Below, piece after piece: positions 32,511 to 38,988 of a stretch of 38,988 nt of DNA. The notes under the pieces were generated by a model. It had not been told where the DNA came from and did not search any database. It worked only from the letters and a program-made list of their open reading frames with translations. The position numbers and the translations under genes were made by a program. Source of the DNA: Candidatus Symbiothrix sp. (lineage in GTDB: Bacteria; Bacteroidota; Bacteroidia; Bacteroidales; Azobacteroidaceae); assembly GCA_031261285.1 (NCBI GenBank), contig JAISKM010000096.1:1-38988 (forward strand), read 5' to 3'. Numbering within the stretch: the stretch's first letter is position 1; each line of letters begins with the position of its first letter.

Positions 32511-33519
32511 CGAAGCACTAAAAGAGTGGCTGAAATTGCCTGATACAGACAAACTGAAATTGTTTTTAGAAGTGGAACGGGAAATGGCCTTGCCTGCCAC
32601 TGCTATCGAAAAAGATTGGTGGGTGGTGCATACTTTATCACTTATTTTTTCCATGCCTTATGCCAACGCCTTGATTTTCAAAGGCGGAACTTCACTCAGC
32701 AAAGCATGGAACGTTATTGAGCGATTTAGTGAAGATATTGATTTGGCGTTGGATAGAGAATTTTTAGGTTTTGCAGGTGAATTGAGCAACACAAAAATTC
32801 GCAATCTACGGCGTGCTTCTTACGAATTTCTTACAACCAAATTCACTCCCGAACTCAGCGAAAAATTTAAAGAAACAGGTTTTACGGACGTAATTGTAAA
32901 ATACAGAGAAGTAAATAACCACGACCAAGACCCGTTGATTGTTGAGATTTATTATCCAAAACTAACTGAACAAGATACTTATTTGCGACCGGGCGTTGTG
33001 GTTGAAGTTGGCAGTCGGTCGTTGAAAGAGCCTAATTCGCCAAGAAATTTCAGCACTATGGTGTCAGAAGTATTTAGCGATAAACCCTATTCTGATAAGC
33101 CCATTACCATTCCAACCGTTAACCCCGAACGTACTTTTTTAGAAAAAGTATTTTTGTTGCACGAAGAATTTCAGCGACCTGCGGAAAAAATGCGGGTAGA
33201 AAGGTTAAGTCGTCATTTGTACGACCTAGAACGATTGTCAAGAACAGAATATGCACAAAAAGCGTTGAACGATAAATATTTATACAATACCATTGTTTCA
33301 CACCGCGACAAATTTTCTCATTTGGGAGGCGTGGACTACGAAAAACATAGTCCGGCAAATATAAGGATTGTCCCGCCTGCCGATTTACTGCCACTTTGGG
33401 AAAAGGATTACTACGAAATGGTTGAAAATATGATATATGGAGAAAAATTGCCATTTAGCACTTTGATACAGCGAATTGAAGAATTACAGAAGACGATAAA
33501 TACAACGAAATGGGAGTAA
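32503..33519 (+). CDS. AbiEii-type nucleotidyltransferase toxin
   Basis: This 338-residue toxin has a DNA polymerase beta-like nucleotidyltransferase fold. The signature is FKGGTSLSKAW (about 59-69) then RFSEDIDLAL (about 74-83), the GS and DxD motifs, followed by a conserved late segment NPERTFLEKVFLLHEEFQ and RLSRHLYDLERL. AbiEii-family toxins modify nucleic-acid substrates such as tRNA and arrest growth, giving abortive infection against phage. It pairs with the overlapping AbiEi gene. Length and motifs look intact, so the system is likely functional. Confidence 0.9.
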   Translation: MNNEALKEWLKLPDTDKLKLFLEVEREMALPATAIEKDWWVVHTLSLIFSMPYANALIFKGGTSLSKAWNVIERFSEDIDLALDREFLGFAGELSNTKIRNLRRASYEFLTTKFTPELSEKFKETGFTDVIVKYREVNNHDQDPLIVEIYYPKLTEQDTYLRPGVVVEVGSRSLKEPNSPRNFSTMVSEVFSDKPYSDKPITIPTVNPERTFLEKVFLLHEEFQRPAEKMRVERLSRHLYDLERLSRTEYAQKALNDKYLYNTIVSHRDKFSHLGGVDYEKHSPANIRIVPPADLLPLWEKDYYEMVENMIYGEKLPFSTLIQRIEELQKTINTTKWE

Positions 33520-33619
33520 ATGAAATTGTTAAATAAATGATATTTATAGATAAAATATGGATAAAATATAGATATTTCGTATCATAAACGTATCTATTCG
33601 TATAAAAAAATAGGATATT

Positions 33620-34210
33620 ATGAAAAATATAAAATTTTGTAAAAGTGGCATTGTAATTTTCTTTGCAATCTGTCTAATTGCTTGTGGACAGAAAAAATCG
33701 AACAGTGTCATTCAAGAGCCGAGTATTGCCGACTTAATTGATACGTCAAAGATTGCAATTTTGCCTTATGATACGATTAATTGCAGATGGTTTTTTGAAA
33801 ATTGTACTCAAGCAGAGTTGACGTATGAAAATTTTGTAACAATTGAATCTATATTGGAAGAATGTATAGATAATTATAATGCGGCAGAAGAAGTACGTTT
33901 TAAGGAAACTTGTGAGAAATATCCTCAATATGCATTAAATCTAAGACACTCTTCAATTGACCTAAAAAAATATTGGCGACAATATATTGTAGTGATAAAT
34001 CAACAAGGGGAAAAAGAAACTTTTATTAATTTTTTCTGTGAACCGCCAGAGGATATTATTTCTGACGGAGATGAGTATCGGTTTGTGCCAAGTAATAGAT
34101 GGAAAACAGGACTTGTGGAAGTTCTGGATGGAGGAAATTGTTTCTTTCAAATAAAAATCAATTTGAGTACAAAGAAATGGTATGATTTTGGGGTAAACGG
34201 TGTGGCATAA
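33620..34210 (+). CDS. Lipoprotein of unknown function
   Basis: This 196-residue product has a lipoprotein signal (GIVIFFAICLIACGQKK, lipobox LIAC). The mature part has a cysteine-containing region (CRWFFENCTQAELTYENF, CIDNYN), a helical segment RFKETCEKYPQYALNL, and a beta-rich C-terminus (WRQYIVVINQQGEKETFINFFCEPPEDII... CFFQIKINLS). No family is recognised. It lies 100 bp after the AbiE operon and 24 bp before the GH28 gene, so it may share a transcript with the latter, but nothing in the sequence ties it to sugar binding. Confidence 0.65.
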   Translation: MKNIKFCKSGIVIFFAICLIACGQKKSNSVIQEPSIADLIDTSKIAILPYDTINCRWFFENCTQAELTYENFVTIESILEECIDNYNAAEEVRFKETCEKYPQYALNLRHSSIDLKKYWRQYIVVINQQGEKETFINFFCEPPEDIISDGDEYRFVPSNRWKTGLVEVLDGGNCFFQIKINLSTKKWYDFGVNGVA

Positions 34211-34233
34211 CTAAGTGATAAATAATAAAATAA

Positions 34234-37200
34234 ATGAAAAAGAAAATTAGTGTCTTGTTGTTTTTCTTGGCAAGTTGTTGCTGCCTGTCAGCTCAAGTCG
34301 GCAAACTGCAATTAGGAAATCTTCCCGCAATCAACACGCAGGAGTTCAAAGGGAAAGCGAATTATAGCATCGGCAAGGAAAACATCCGCGTGACGGTGCA
34401 ATCGCTACGCGATACGAAAGGCGTGATTATAGAAGTGCTTTCCACTACCGACACCGAATTGACGTGGTCGTTTGGCGGCGGAACGAAAGACGATGTTTTC
34501 AGCATCGAAGGGAATGCTTTTACCTTATATTATGGTGAGAGTATGGCTCTGCGGACGATACAAGGTTGTGTGCCTCCTGAATCCGAATTGAAAATCGTTG
34601 ACTTATCAACATTGACCGGTCGTTTGCCCCTCCGCTCCGGACAGAAATACTATCTCTGTTTCTATGAGCAAAATGCAAAAGCCGATTATAACTATTTTAT
34701 GCTGAGCGATTTGTTTAATAAAGGGACGGCGGTTCAGCAGGGGATTGCGGGTCAAGCCCGCAATGACGGACCGGCTCCCCTCTCCTTGAGGAGAGGGGCT
34801 GGGGGTGAGGCTAATATCCGTGACTTCGGCGCAACAGGCGATGGCAAAACCATCGACTCTCACGCCATCAACGCAGCCATCGAAGCCGCAGCAGCTCAGG
34901 GCGGTGGCACAATCTATTTCCCTCCGGGCAACTATCTATCCTATTCTATTCGCCTGAAAAGCCATATTCGCCTGTTTTTAGATGCGGGCGCAAAGATTAT
35001 CGCGGCCTTTCCTTCCGCTACCGAAGGCTACGATGAGGCAGAGCCGAACGAAGGCAATTATTTTCAGGATTTCGGACACAGCCATTGGAAAAACAGTCTG
35101 CTGTGGGCGATTGGGGAGGAAGATATTACGATTTGTGGGGCGGGAACGATTGATGGCATGGGCTTGACCCGCGAAGAAAGTCGCCTCAAAGGTGTTGGCA
35201 ATAAAGCGATTAGCCTGAAAGAATGTAAAAATATCACGTTACGCGATATTCGGATGCTGCATTGCGGACATTTCGCCTTGCTGGCAACCGGTGTGGACAA
35301 TATGACTGTCGACAACCTGTTGATAGACACCAACCGCGATGGCTTGGACATTGATGCGTGTCGCAATGTGCGCATCTCCAACTGCACGGTCAATTCGCCG
35401 TGGGACGATGCCATTGTTTTGAAAACCAGCTATGGCTTGGGCTATTTCAAAGACACCGAAAACGTCACCATCACCAACTGTTTTGTAAGCGGCTACGACC
35501 AGGGCAGCGTGGCTAACGGTACGTATCTCAGTACTCAACCGCAAGCCCCCGACCACGGCTACAATTGCGGACGAATTAAGTTCGGCACCGAATCCAGCGG
35601 CGGATTCAAGAACACTGCCATTTCCAATTGTGTCTTTGAACACTGTCGTGGCTTGGCGCTCGAAACGGTGGATGGCGGCGACTTGGAAGATATTACCATT
35701 TCTAACATCACGATGCGGGACATTGTCAATGCCCCCCTGTTTTTGCGTTTGGGTGCCCGGATGCGCAGTCCGGAAGGCACGCCTGTTGGCAATATGCGCC
35801 GTATTTTGATTGATAATATCAATGTTTTCAATGCCGATTCGCGCTATGCCTCCATCATCAGCGGCATCCCCGGACACGCTATTGAAGACGTGACGTTCAG
35901 TAATATCCGCATTCATTACAAAGGTGGCTACAGCAAGGAAGATGCGAAAATCGTGCCGCCCGAAAACGAAAAAATCTATCCCGAACCTTGGATGTTCGGC
36001 ACAATACCGGCATCCGCGTTCTATATTCGTCACGCGCGCAACATTCAATTTCATCACGTCTATGCCGATTTCGAGGAAGCCGATGGGCGTCCGGCTTTTG
36101 TCTTGGATGATGCGGCTAATATCGACATCAAAGAAACTAACTTGCCGTTTCCCGCGACAGATGCCTTGCCCGATTGGGTGCAAACGGTGGGTGCACAAAC
36201 ACAGCCTTCCACAAAGTATAGTGTCAAAGCCAACGATTTCGGCGCAGTGGGCGATGGCACCACATTGAATACGTCCGCTATTCAAAAAGCAATTGATGCC
36301 TGTGCCAAAAAAGGCGGAGGACGAGTAGAATTAACTCCGGGTATTTATTTGACCGGCGCACTCTACCTCAAAAGTAATGTTGAACTGCATCTCGGAAAAG
36401 AGGTAACGCTCAAAGCGGTTAACCGGGTAGCAGATTTCCCCGAAATGCCCACACGCGTTGCCGGTATTGAGATGGTGTGGCCGGCTGCGATTATCAATGT
36501 AATCAATCAGCAGAATGTCGCCATTACAGGAGACGGCGTGATCGACGGCGACGGCAAATATCTTTGGGATAACTATTGGGACATGCGCAAGGATTATGAC
36601 ACCAAAGGGCTGCGTTGGATTGTCGATTACGATTGCAAACGCGTGCGCTCGCTGTTGGTGTCGGAATCCAAAGACGTGACTGTCAGCAACTTAACCTTTC
36701 TACGAGCAGGCTTCTGGACTATTCAGTTGCTGTATTCCTCCTATTGCACGGTCGCCGGCGTGACGATTCAAAACAATCTGGGCGGACACGGTCCCAGCAC
36801 CGACGGTATCGACATCGATTCTTCACACCACATCCGAATCGAAGGCTGCGACATTGATTGCAACGACGATAATATCTGCCTCAAAGCGGGTCGCGATGCC
36901 GATGGACTACGGGTGAAACGCCCGACAGAATACGTCTTTATCCGTAACTGCATCACCCGCAAAGGAGCCGGACTGATGACTTGCGGCAGCGAAACATCCG
37001 GTGACATTCGCTATATCTATTGCACCGAAAGTCAAGCAATTGGCACCAGTGCCGCGTTGCGCATCAAATCGGCAATGACCCGTGGTGGTACCGTAGAACA
37101 TATTTATATGAACAACGTGCAAACCGACAGCGTGAAACACGTCCTCAACTGCGATATGAATTGGAATCCGGCGTATAGCTATTCCACCCTGCCGGCTGAC

Positions 37201-37464
37201 TATCAAGGAAAAACACTGCCCAACCATTGGGAAGTGATGCTGCAACAGGTATCGCCGGAACAGGGTTTGCCTCATTTCAGAAATATCTACCTGTCAAATA
37301 TTCAAGCAAAGAATACCAACACTTTTATTAATTGTGTAGGAACAGAACAGTCGCTCATTCAAGATGTGGAAGTAAAAAATTGCGATATAGAGGCTGCACA
37401 CTACGGAACGATTCAATTCACAGACAGTTTTCAATCAATAAACAATACTATAACAGTCAAATGA
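34234..37464 (+). CDS. Double GH28-type polygalacturonase-like protein
   Basis: The 1076-residue secreted protein (signal peptide to LSAQ) carries two right-handed beta-helix modules. An N-terminal beta domain (about 22-165) precedes module 1 (194-635: NIRDFGATGDGKTIDSHAINAAI). Module 1 has NRDGLDID and WDDAIVLKT but no RIK motif. Module 2 (664-1076: VKANDFGAVGDGTTLNTSAI) has STDGIDID, NDDNICLK and the RIK motif in AALRIKSA. Module 2 is therefore the better candidate for catalysis on galacturonan or rhamnogalacturonan, while module 1 may be altered or substrate-binding. Residues 171-193 (IAGQARNDG... LSLRRGAGGEA) come from two palindromic repeats lying in the linker before module 1. A canonical GHG triplet was not found in either module. 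Confidence 0.88.
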   Translation: MKKKISVLLFFLASCCCLSAQVGKLQLGNLPAINTQEFKGKANYSIGKENIRVTVQSLRDTKGVIIEVLSTTDTELTWSFGGGTKDDVFSIEGNAFTLYYGESMALRTIQGCVPPESELKIVDLSTLTGRLPLRSGQKYYLCFYEQNAKADYNYFMLSDLFNKGTAVQQGIAGQARNDGPAPLSLRRGAGGEANIRDFGATGDGKTIDSHAINAAIEAAAAQGGGTIYFPPGNYLSYSIRLKSHIRLFLDAGAKIIAAFPSATEGYDEAEPNEGNYFQDFGHSHWKNSLLWAIGEEDITICGAGTIDGMGLTREESRLKGVGNKAISLKECKNITLRDIRMLHCGHFALLATGVDNMTVDNLLIDTNRDGLDIDACRNVRISNCTVNSPWDDAIVLKTSYGLGYFKDTENVTITNCFVSGYDQGSVANGTYLSTQPQAPDHGYNCGRIKFGTESSGGFKNTAISNCVFEHCRGLALETVDGGDLEDITISNITMRDIVNAPLFLRLGARMRSPEGTPVGNMRRILIDNINVFNADSRYASIISGIPGHAIEDVTFSNIRIHYKGGYSKEDAKIVPPENEKIYPEPWMFGTIPASAFYIRHARNIQFHHVYADFEEADGRPAFVLDDAANIDIKETNLPFPATDALPDWVQTVGAQTQPSTKYSVKANDFGAVGDGTTLNTSAIQKAIDACAKKGGGRVELTPGIYLTGALYLKSNVELHLGKEVTLKAVNRVADFPEMPTRVAGIEMVWPAAIINVINQQNVAITGDGVIDGDGKYLWDNYWDMRKDYDTKGLRWIVDYDCKRVRSLLVSESKDVTVSNLTFLRAGFWTIQLLYSSYCTVAGVTIQNNLGGHGPSTDGIDIDSSHHIRIEGCDIDCNDDNICLKAGRDADGLRVKRPTEYVFIRNCITRKGAGLMTCGSETSGDIRYIYCTESQAIGTSAALRIKSAMTRGGTVEHIYMNNVQTDSVKHVLNCDMNWNPAYSYSTLPADYQGKTLPNHWEVMLQQVSPEQGLPHFRNIYLSNIQAKNTNTFINCVGTEQSLIQDVEVKNCDIEAAHYGTIQFTDSFQSINNTITVK
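34744..34810 (+). repeat. Two palindromic repeats in frame inside GH28
   Basis: ATTGCGGG-TCAAG-CCCGCAAT (34744-34764) and CCCCTCTCCT-TG-AGGAGAGGGG (34777-34798, with GC-rich flank) lie side by side. Both start on codon boundaries of the GH28 gene and encode a Gly/Ala/Arg-rich linker. Confidence 0.78.
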
Positions 37465-37507
37465 AAACCCCAATCTCCCATAAAGGGGACTTGGTTGACA
37501 CGCCCCC

Positions 37508-37840
37508 GTAGGGGCAACCCCAATGTCGTCGATTAAGGGGGAAACGCTTGGATTAGGCTTGTTGGAATGGGATGTCTCCACTCCGTAGAGCGAGCTAAAG
37601 CCCGCTCTACTCCGGTCGACATGACGACCCTAAACACAGGTCGAAGGAGGGAGTGAAGCAGGAAGGAGCGATGAAACCGCTCCTTCCTGCTTCACTCCCT
37701 CCTTTTTGTTAAAAAATGCGTCCGTCATGTCGACCGAACGGAGTGAGCGGAGACATCCCCTGCCAGCAAATCTTCATTCGACGTAGGCTTTCAGTCTTAA
37801 ATTGACGACATTAGGGGCAACCCTTGTGGTTGCCCAAAAC
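37508..37840. repeat. Nested palindromes after the GH28 gene
   Basis: From outside in there are AATGTCGTC (37522-37530) with GACGACATT (37804-37812), GGGATGTCTCC (37569-37579) with GGAGACATCCC (37749-37759), and GGTCGACATGACG (37614-37626) with CGTCATGTCGACC (37723-37735). At the centre is a perfect 27-bp hairpin at 37644-37670/37678-37704, followed by TTTGTT. A separate TAGAGCG...CGCTCTA hairpin lies at 37586-37609, and a GGGCAACC/GGTTGCCC palindrome at 37815-37835. There is no gene here; the central hairpin could terminate GH28 transcription. Confidence 0.8.
37644..37710 (+). terminator. 27-bp perfect hairpin with T-tail
   Basis: The arm AAGGAGGGAGTGAAGCAGG... (37644-37670) pairs perfectly with 37678-37704 around a 7-nt loop, followed by TTTGTT. 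The length is unusual for a simple terminator. It is the core of the nested palindromic block. Confidence 0.65.
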
Positions 37841-37860
37841 AATCACAATGGTTGTAAAAA

Positions 37861-37928
37861 AGAAAGAGACCCGCACCGGAAAAACGAAACGAAACTATGT
37901 ACAAAAACCCATGCGGATTCTCTTTCTT
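37861..37928 (-). repeat. Hairpin element shared by both FISUMP loci, copy 2
   Basis: This is the inverted copy of 734-808. Read on the minus strand it has the same loop (TACATAGTTTCGTTTCG), the identical arm CCGGTGCGGGTCTCTTTCT and a T-tail. The other arm has a few changes from copy 1. It lies about 160 bp past the stop of the FISUMP gene at 38092, in the same relative orientation as copy 1 to its own FISUMP gene. Confidence 0.8.
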
Positions 37929-37933
37929 GATAG

Positions 37934-38071
37934 TATAATCACAATGTAAGCTGTCAGCCGTTAGTTTCTACGTCTTCCGGTATTTTGCCGGTTGACGGAA
38001 CTAACCCTAATCAAGTGCAAGCATGGGCGCATAGTGCCGGTATGCTGAGTATACCGCCAATGTCGTACTAA
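37934..38071 (+). pseudogene. Possible coding remnant, 3' end of a lost gene
   Basis: An open frame with no start runs about 45 codons and stops at 38069-38071. It reads VSTSSGILPVDGTNPNQ... AHSAGMLSIPPMSY, which is protein-like in composition. No family is recognised. AGCCGTTAGT (37956-37965) and ACTAACGGCT (38067-38076) form an inverted repeat at its ends, so it may be a small mobile or structured unit instead. Confidence 0.25.
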
Positions 38072-38091
38072 CGGCTCACCACAGACCTATT

Positions 38092-38988
38092 TCAAATATT
38101 TTTCACGCACTTCAAATACTTACCGGTTGTCACTGCAGAAGTCGTGCAGGGAGAAGTACCAATAATATTGCAAATATACGTCGACAAATACAGTTGAGTT
38201 ACAGGGGAACAAGGATTATCTTGACCTCCAGGCTGGCAAGTATAACCATACGTATTATACGTTGTAGCATTGCATGAGGGCACAGTGCAGGATGGAGCCT
38301 TCGACTCGCAAGATGCTGCCACTATATCCCAGCGGTAAGTGGGTGATGAAGGACTCGCAGTGTTAGTATCGAAATTCGATTTCGCCCCAGTTGATCCCTG
38401 CACGATAGTTCGAAATTTTATTTCACATCCACCACTGACAGTGGAAGATACGCCGGTATTAGAGCTCCAATAATCTGTATTACTAAGAGGCACCTTCAAC
38501 GATGCAGCAGCAGCGACGAGTTCATCAGCACTTGGAACGCGCCATCCACCACTGCACGCAACATTTGCATTCGACACATCAGACTGCGACGATGCCCAGC
38601 AGAGCCCACCGTAAATTAAACCCCCATCACAATTGTTAGTGACGGCTATCACGTCATCTGCTCCCTCCCGACTTGGGCTCGCCCCTCCGTGGCTTGCATT
38701 AGCTACAACGCTTATTGTCGATTCCGACAGTTCTTCATCTTCCGATCCCTGAATCAGCGTCAGTAGATACTGATTTGCAGCACTCCCGGTTTCGCCCGAG
38801 AACTTTTCGGTCGGATACGTCCAGGTAAGACTTGTAGCTCCGGCAGGCATATTGGTTGTCACTGCCAACACATCGCCCAGTTCCAATGGTACATGGCCGC
38901 CGGTATCAAAATTGATTGGTGCCGGTTGTACCGGATTTACGTTTATAGCTACTTCGCTTTCGGTGAGTTTGGCTGTTGCCGTGACATC
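38092..38988 (-). CDS. FISUMP-type surface protein, 5' end cut by window
   Basis: The track calls a start at a TTG (38886), but the frame stays open to the window edge (DVTATAKLTESEVAINV...), so the gene continues beyond it. Visible parts are a beta-rich N-terminal section (VTTNMPAGATSLTWTYPTEKF, LLTLIQGSEDEELSESTISV), a FISUMP-like block (GGLIYGGLCWASSQSDVSNA, CSGGWRVPSADELVAAA, TDYWSSNTG) and a cysteine-rich tail ending GKYLKCVKNI. This is a large secreted or surface protein related to the FISUMP gene at the left edge. Its function is unknown. The 3' hairpin element at 37861-37928 follows it. Confidence 0.8.
   Translation of the reverse strand, partial: DVTATAKLTESEVAINVNPVQPAPINFDTGGHVPLELGDVLAVTTNMPAGATSLTWTYPTEKFSGETGSAANQYLLTLIQGSEDEELSESTISVVANASHGGASPSREGADDVIAVTNNCDGGLIYGGLCWASSQSDVSNANVACSGGWRVPSADELVAAAASLKVPLSNTDYWSSNTGVSSTVSGGCEIKFRTIVQGSTGAKSNFDTNTASPSSPTYRWDIVAASCESKAPSCTVPSCNATTYNTYGYTCQPGGQDNPCSPVTQLYLSTYICNIIGTSPCTTSAVTTGKYLKCVKNI

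Noticed and set aside
35239-36285. 348-residue minus-strand ORF
   Set aside because: Antisense shadow of the GH28 gene; the sense frame has clear beta-helix motifs and a signal peptide.
26984-37464. A classic SusCD polysaccharide utilisation locus
   Set aside because: Many hydrolases are present, but no SusC-type TonB receptor, SusD lipoprotein, hybrid two-component regulator or sigma/anti-sigma pair occurs in the window.
1-38988. tRNA, rRNA, insertion sequences or prophage
   Set aside because: No tRNA-like cloverleaf, rRNA segment, transposase, integrase or phage structural gene was recognised on either strand.

Overview
The window looks like chromosomal DNA of a gut-type Bacteroidales bacterium. 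Three things support this. There are many Bacteroidetes-style promoters (TAnnTTTG at -7, often with a TTTG-like -33 box). One secreted protease ends in a type IX secretion sorting domain. The gene families present (FISUMP, DUF3791/DUF3990, TM2-Yip1, DUF2752, GH106, GH115, tandem GH28) are typical of that order. Genus cannot be fixed from sequence reading; the mix of plant-polysaccharide hydrolases and abundant palindromic repeats would also fit an insect-gut or protist-associated member.

Layout. 1-1012: 3' end of a FISUMP protein, then palindromes, a 30-bp tandem repeat and a 75-bp hairpin element. 1013-6192 (minus strand): GH51 arabinofuranosidase, a DUF4160/DUF2442 pair and a large GH2. 6200-11470: TolC, EmrA-type adaptor, a small outer-membrane barrel and a DHA2-type MFS pump, forming a tripartite efflux set. 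11504-13451: two back-to-back DUF3791/DUF3990 cassettes, each with its own near-identical promoter. 13476-13660: a structured non-coding RNA candidate ending in an intrinsic terminator. 13721-17931: envelope cluster (two lipoproteins, TM2-Yip1, DUF2752, alpha/beta hydrolase). 18128-21439: a C10 (streptopain-like) protease with its inhibitor-like propeptide encoded as a separate overlapping gene. 21658-24372: GH106 rhamnosidase. 24395-26808: DUF4143 ATPase and a transglutaminase-like protein. 26984-31830: GH42 - GH115 - L-rhamnose mutarotase operon. 31851-33519: AbiE-type toxin-antitoxin with a palindromic operator over its promoter. 33620-37464: lipoprotein and a double GH28. 37464-38988: nested palindromes, a second copy of the FISUMP 3' hairpin element in inverse orientation, and a second FISUMP gene running off the right edge.

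How the genes may work together. GH51, GH2, GH106, GH42, GH115, GH28 and rhamnose mutarotase fit depolymerisation of pectic, arabinogalactan or glucuronoxylan side chains, with released rhamnose fed to catabolism. No SusC/SusD pair, regulator or sugar transporter lies inside the window, so this is a dispersed hydrolase region rather than a classic polysaccharide utilisation locus. Defence or toxin-antitoxin-like modules sit between the hydrolases.

Most unusual signals. (1) Palindromic repeats, one of them nearly identical to an intergenic copy, are read in frame inside four protein genes. (2) The DUF3990/DUF3791 cassettes carry a shared third domain that is fused to opposite partners. (3) A 70-bp hairpin element lies downstream of both FISUMP genes in mirrored orientation. 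(4) The C10 protease and its propeptide are split. (5) There is a candidate structured RNA, and a truncated copy of its 5' segment lies in another gene's leader.
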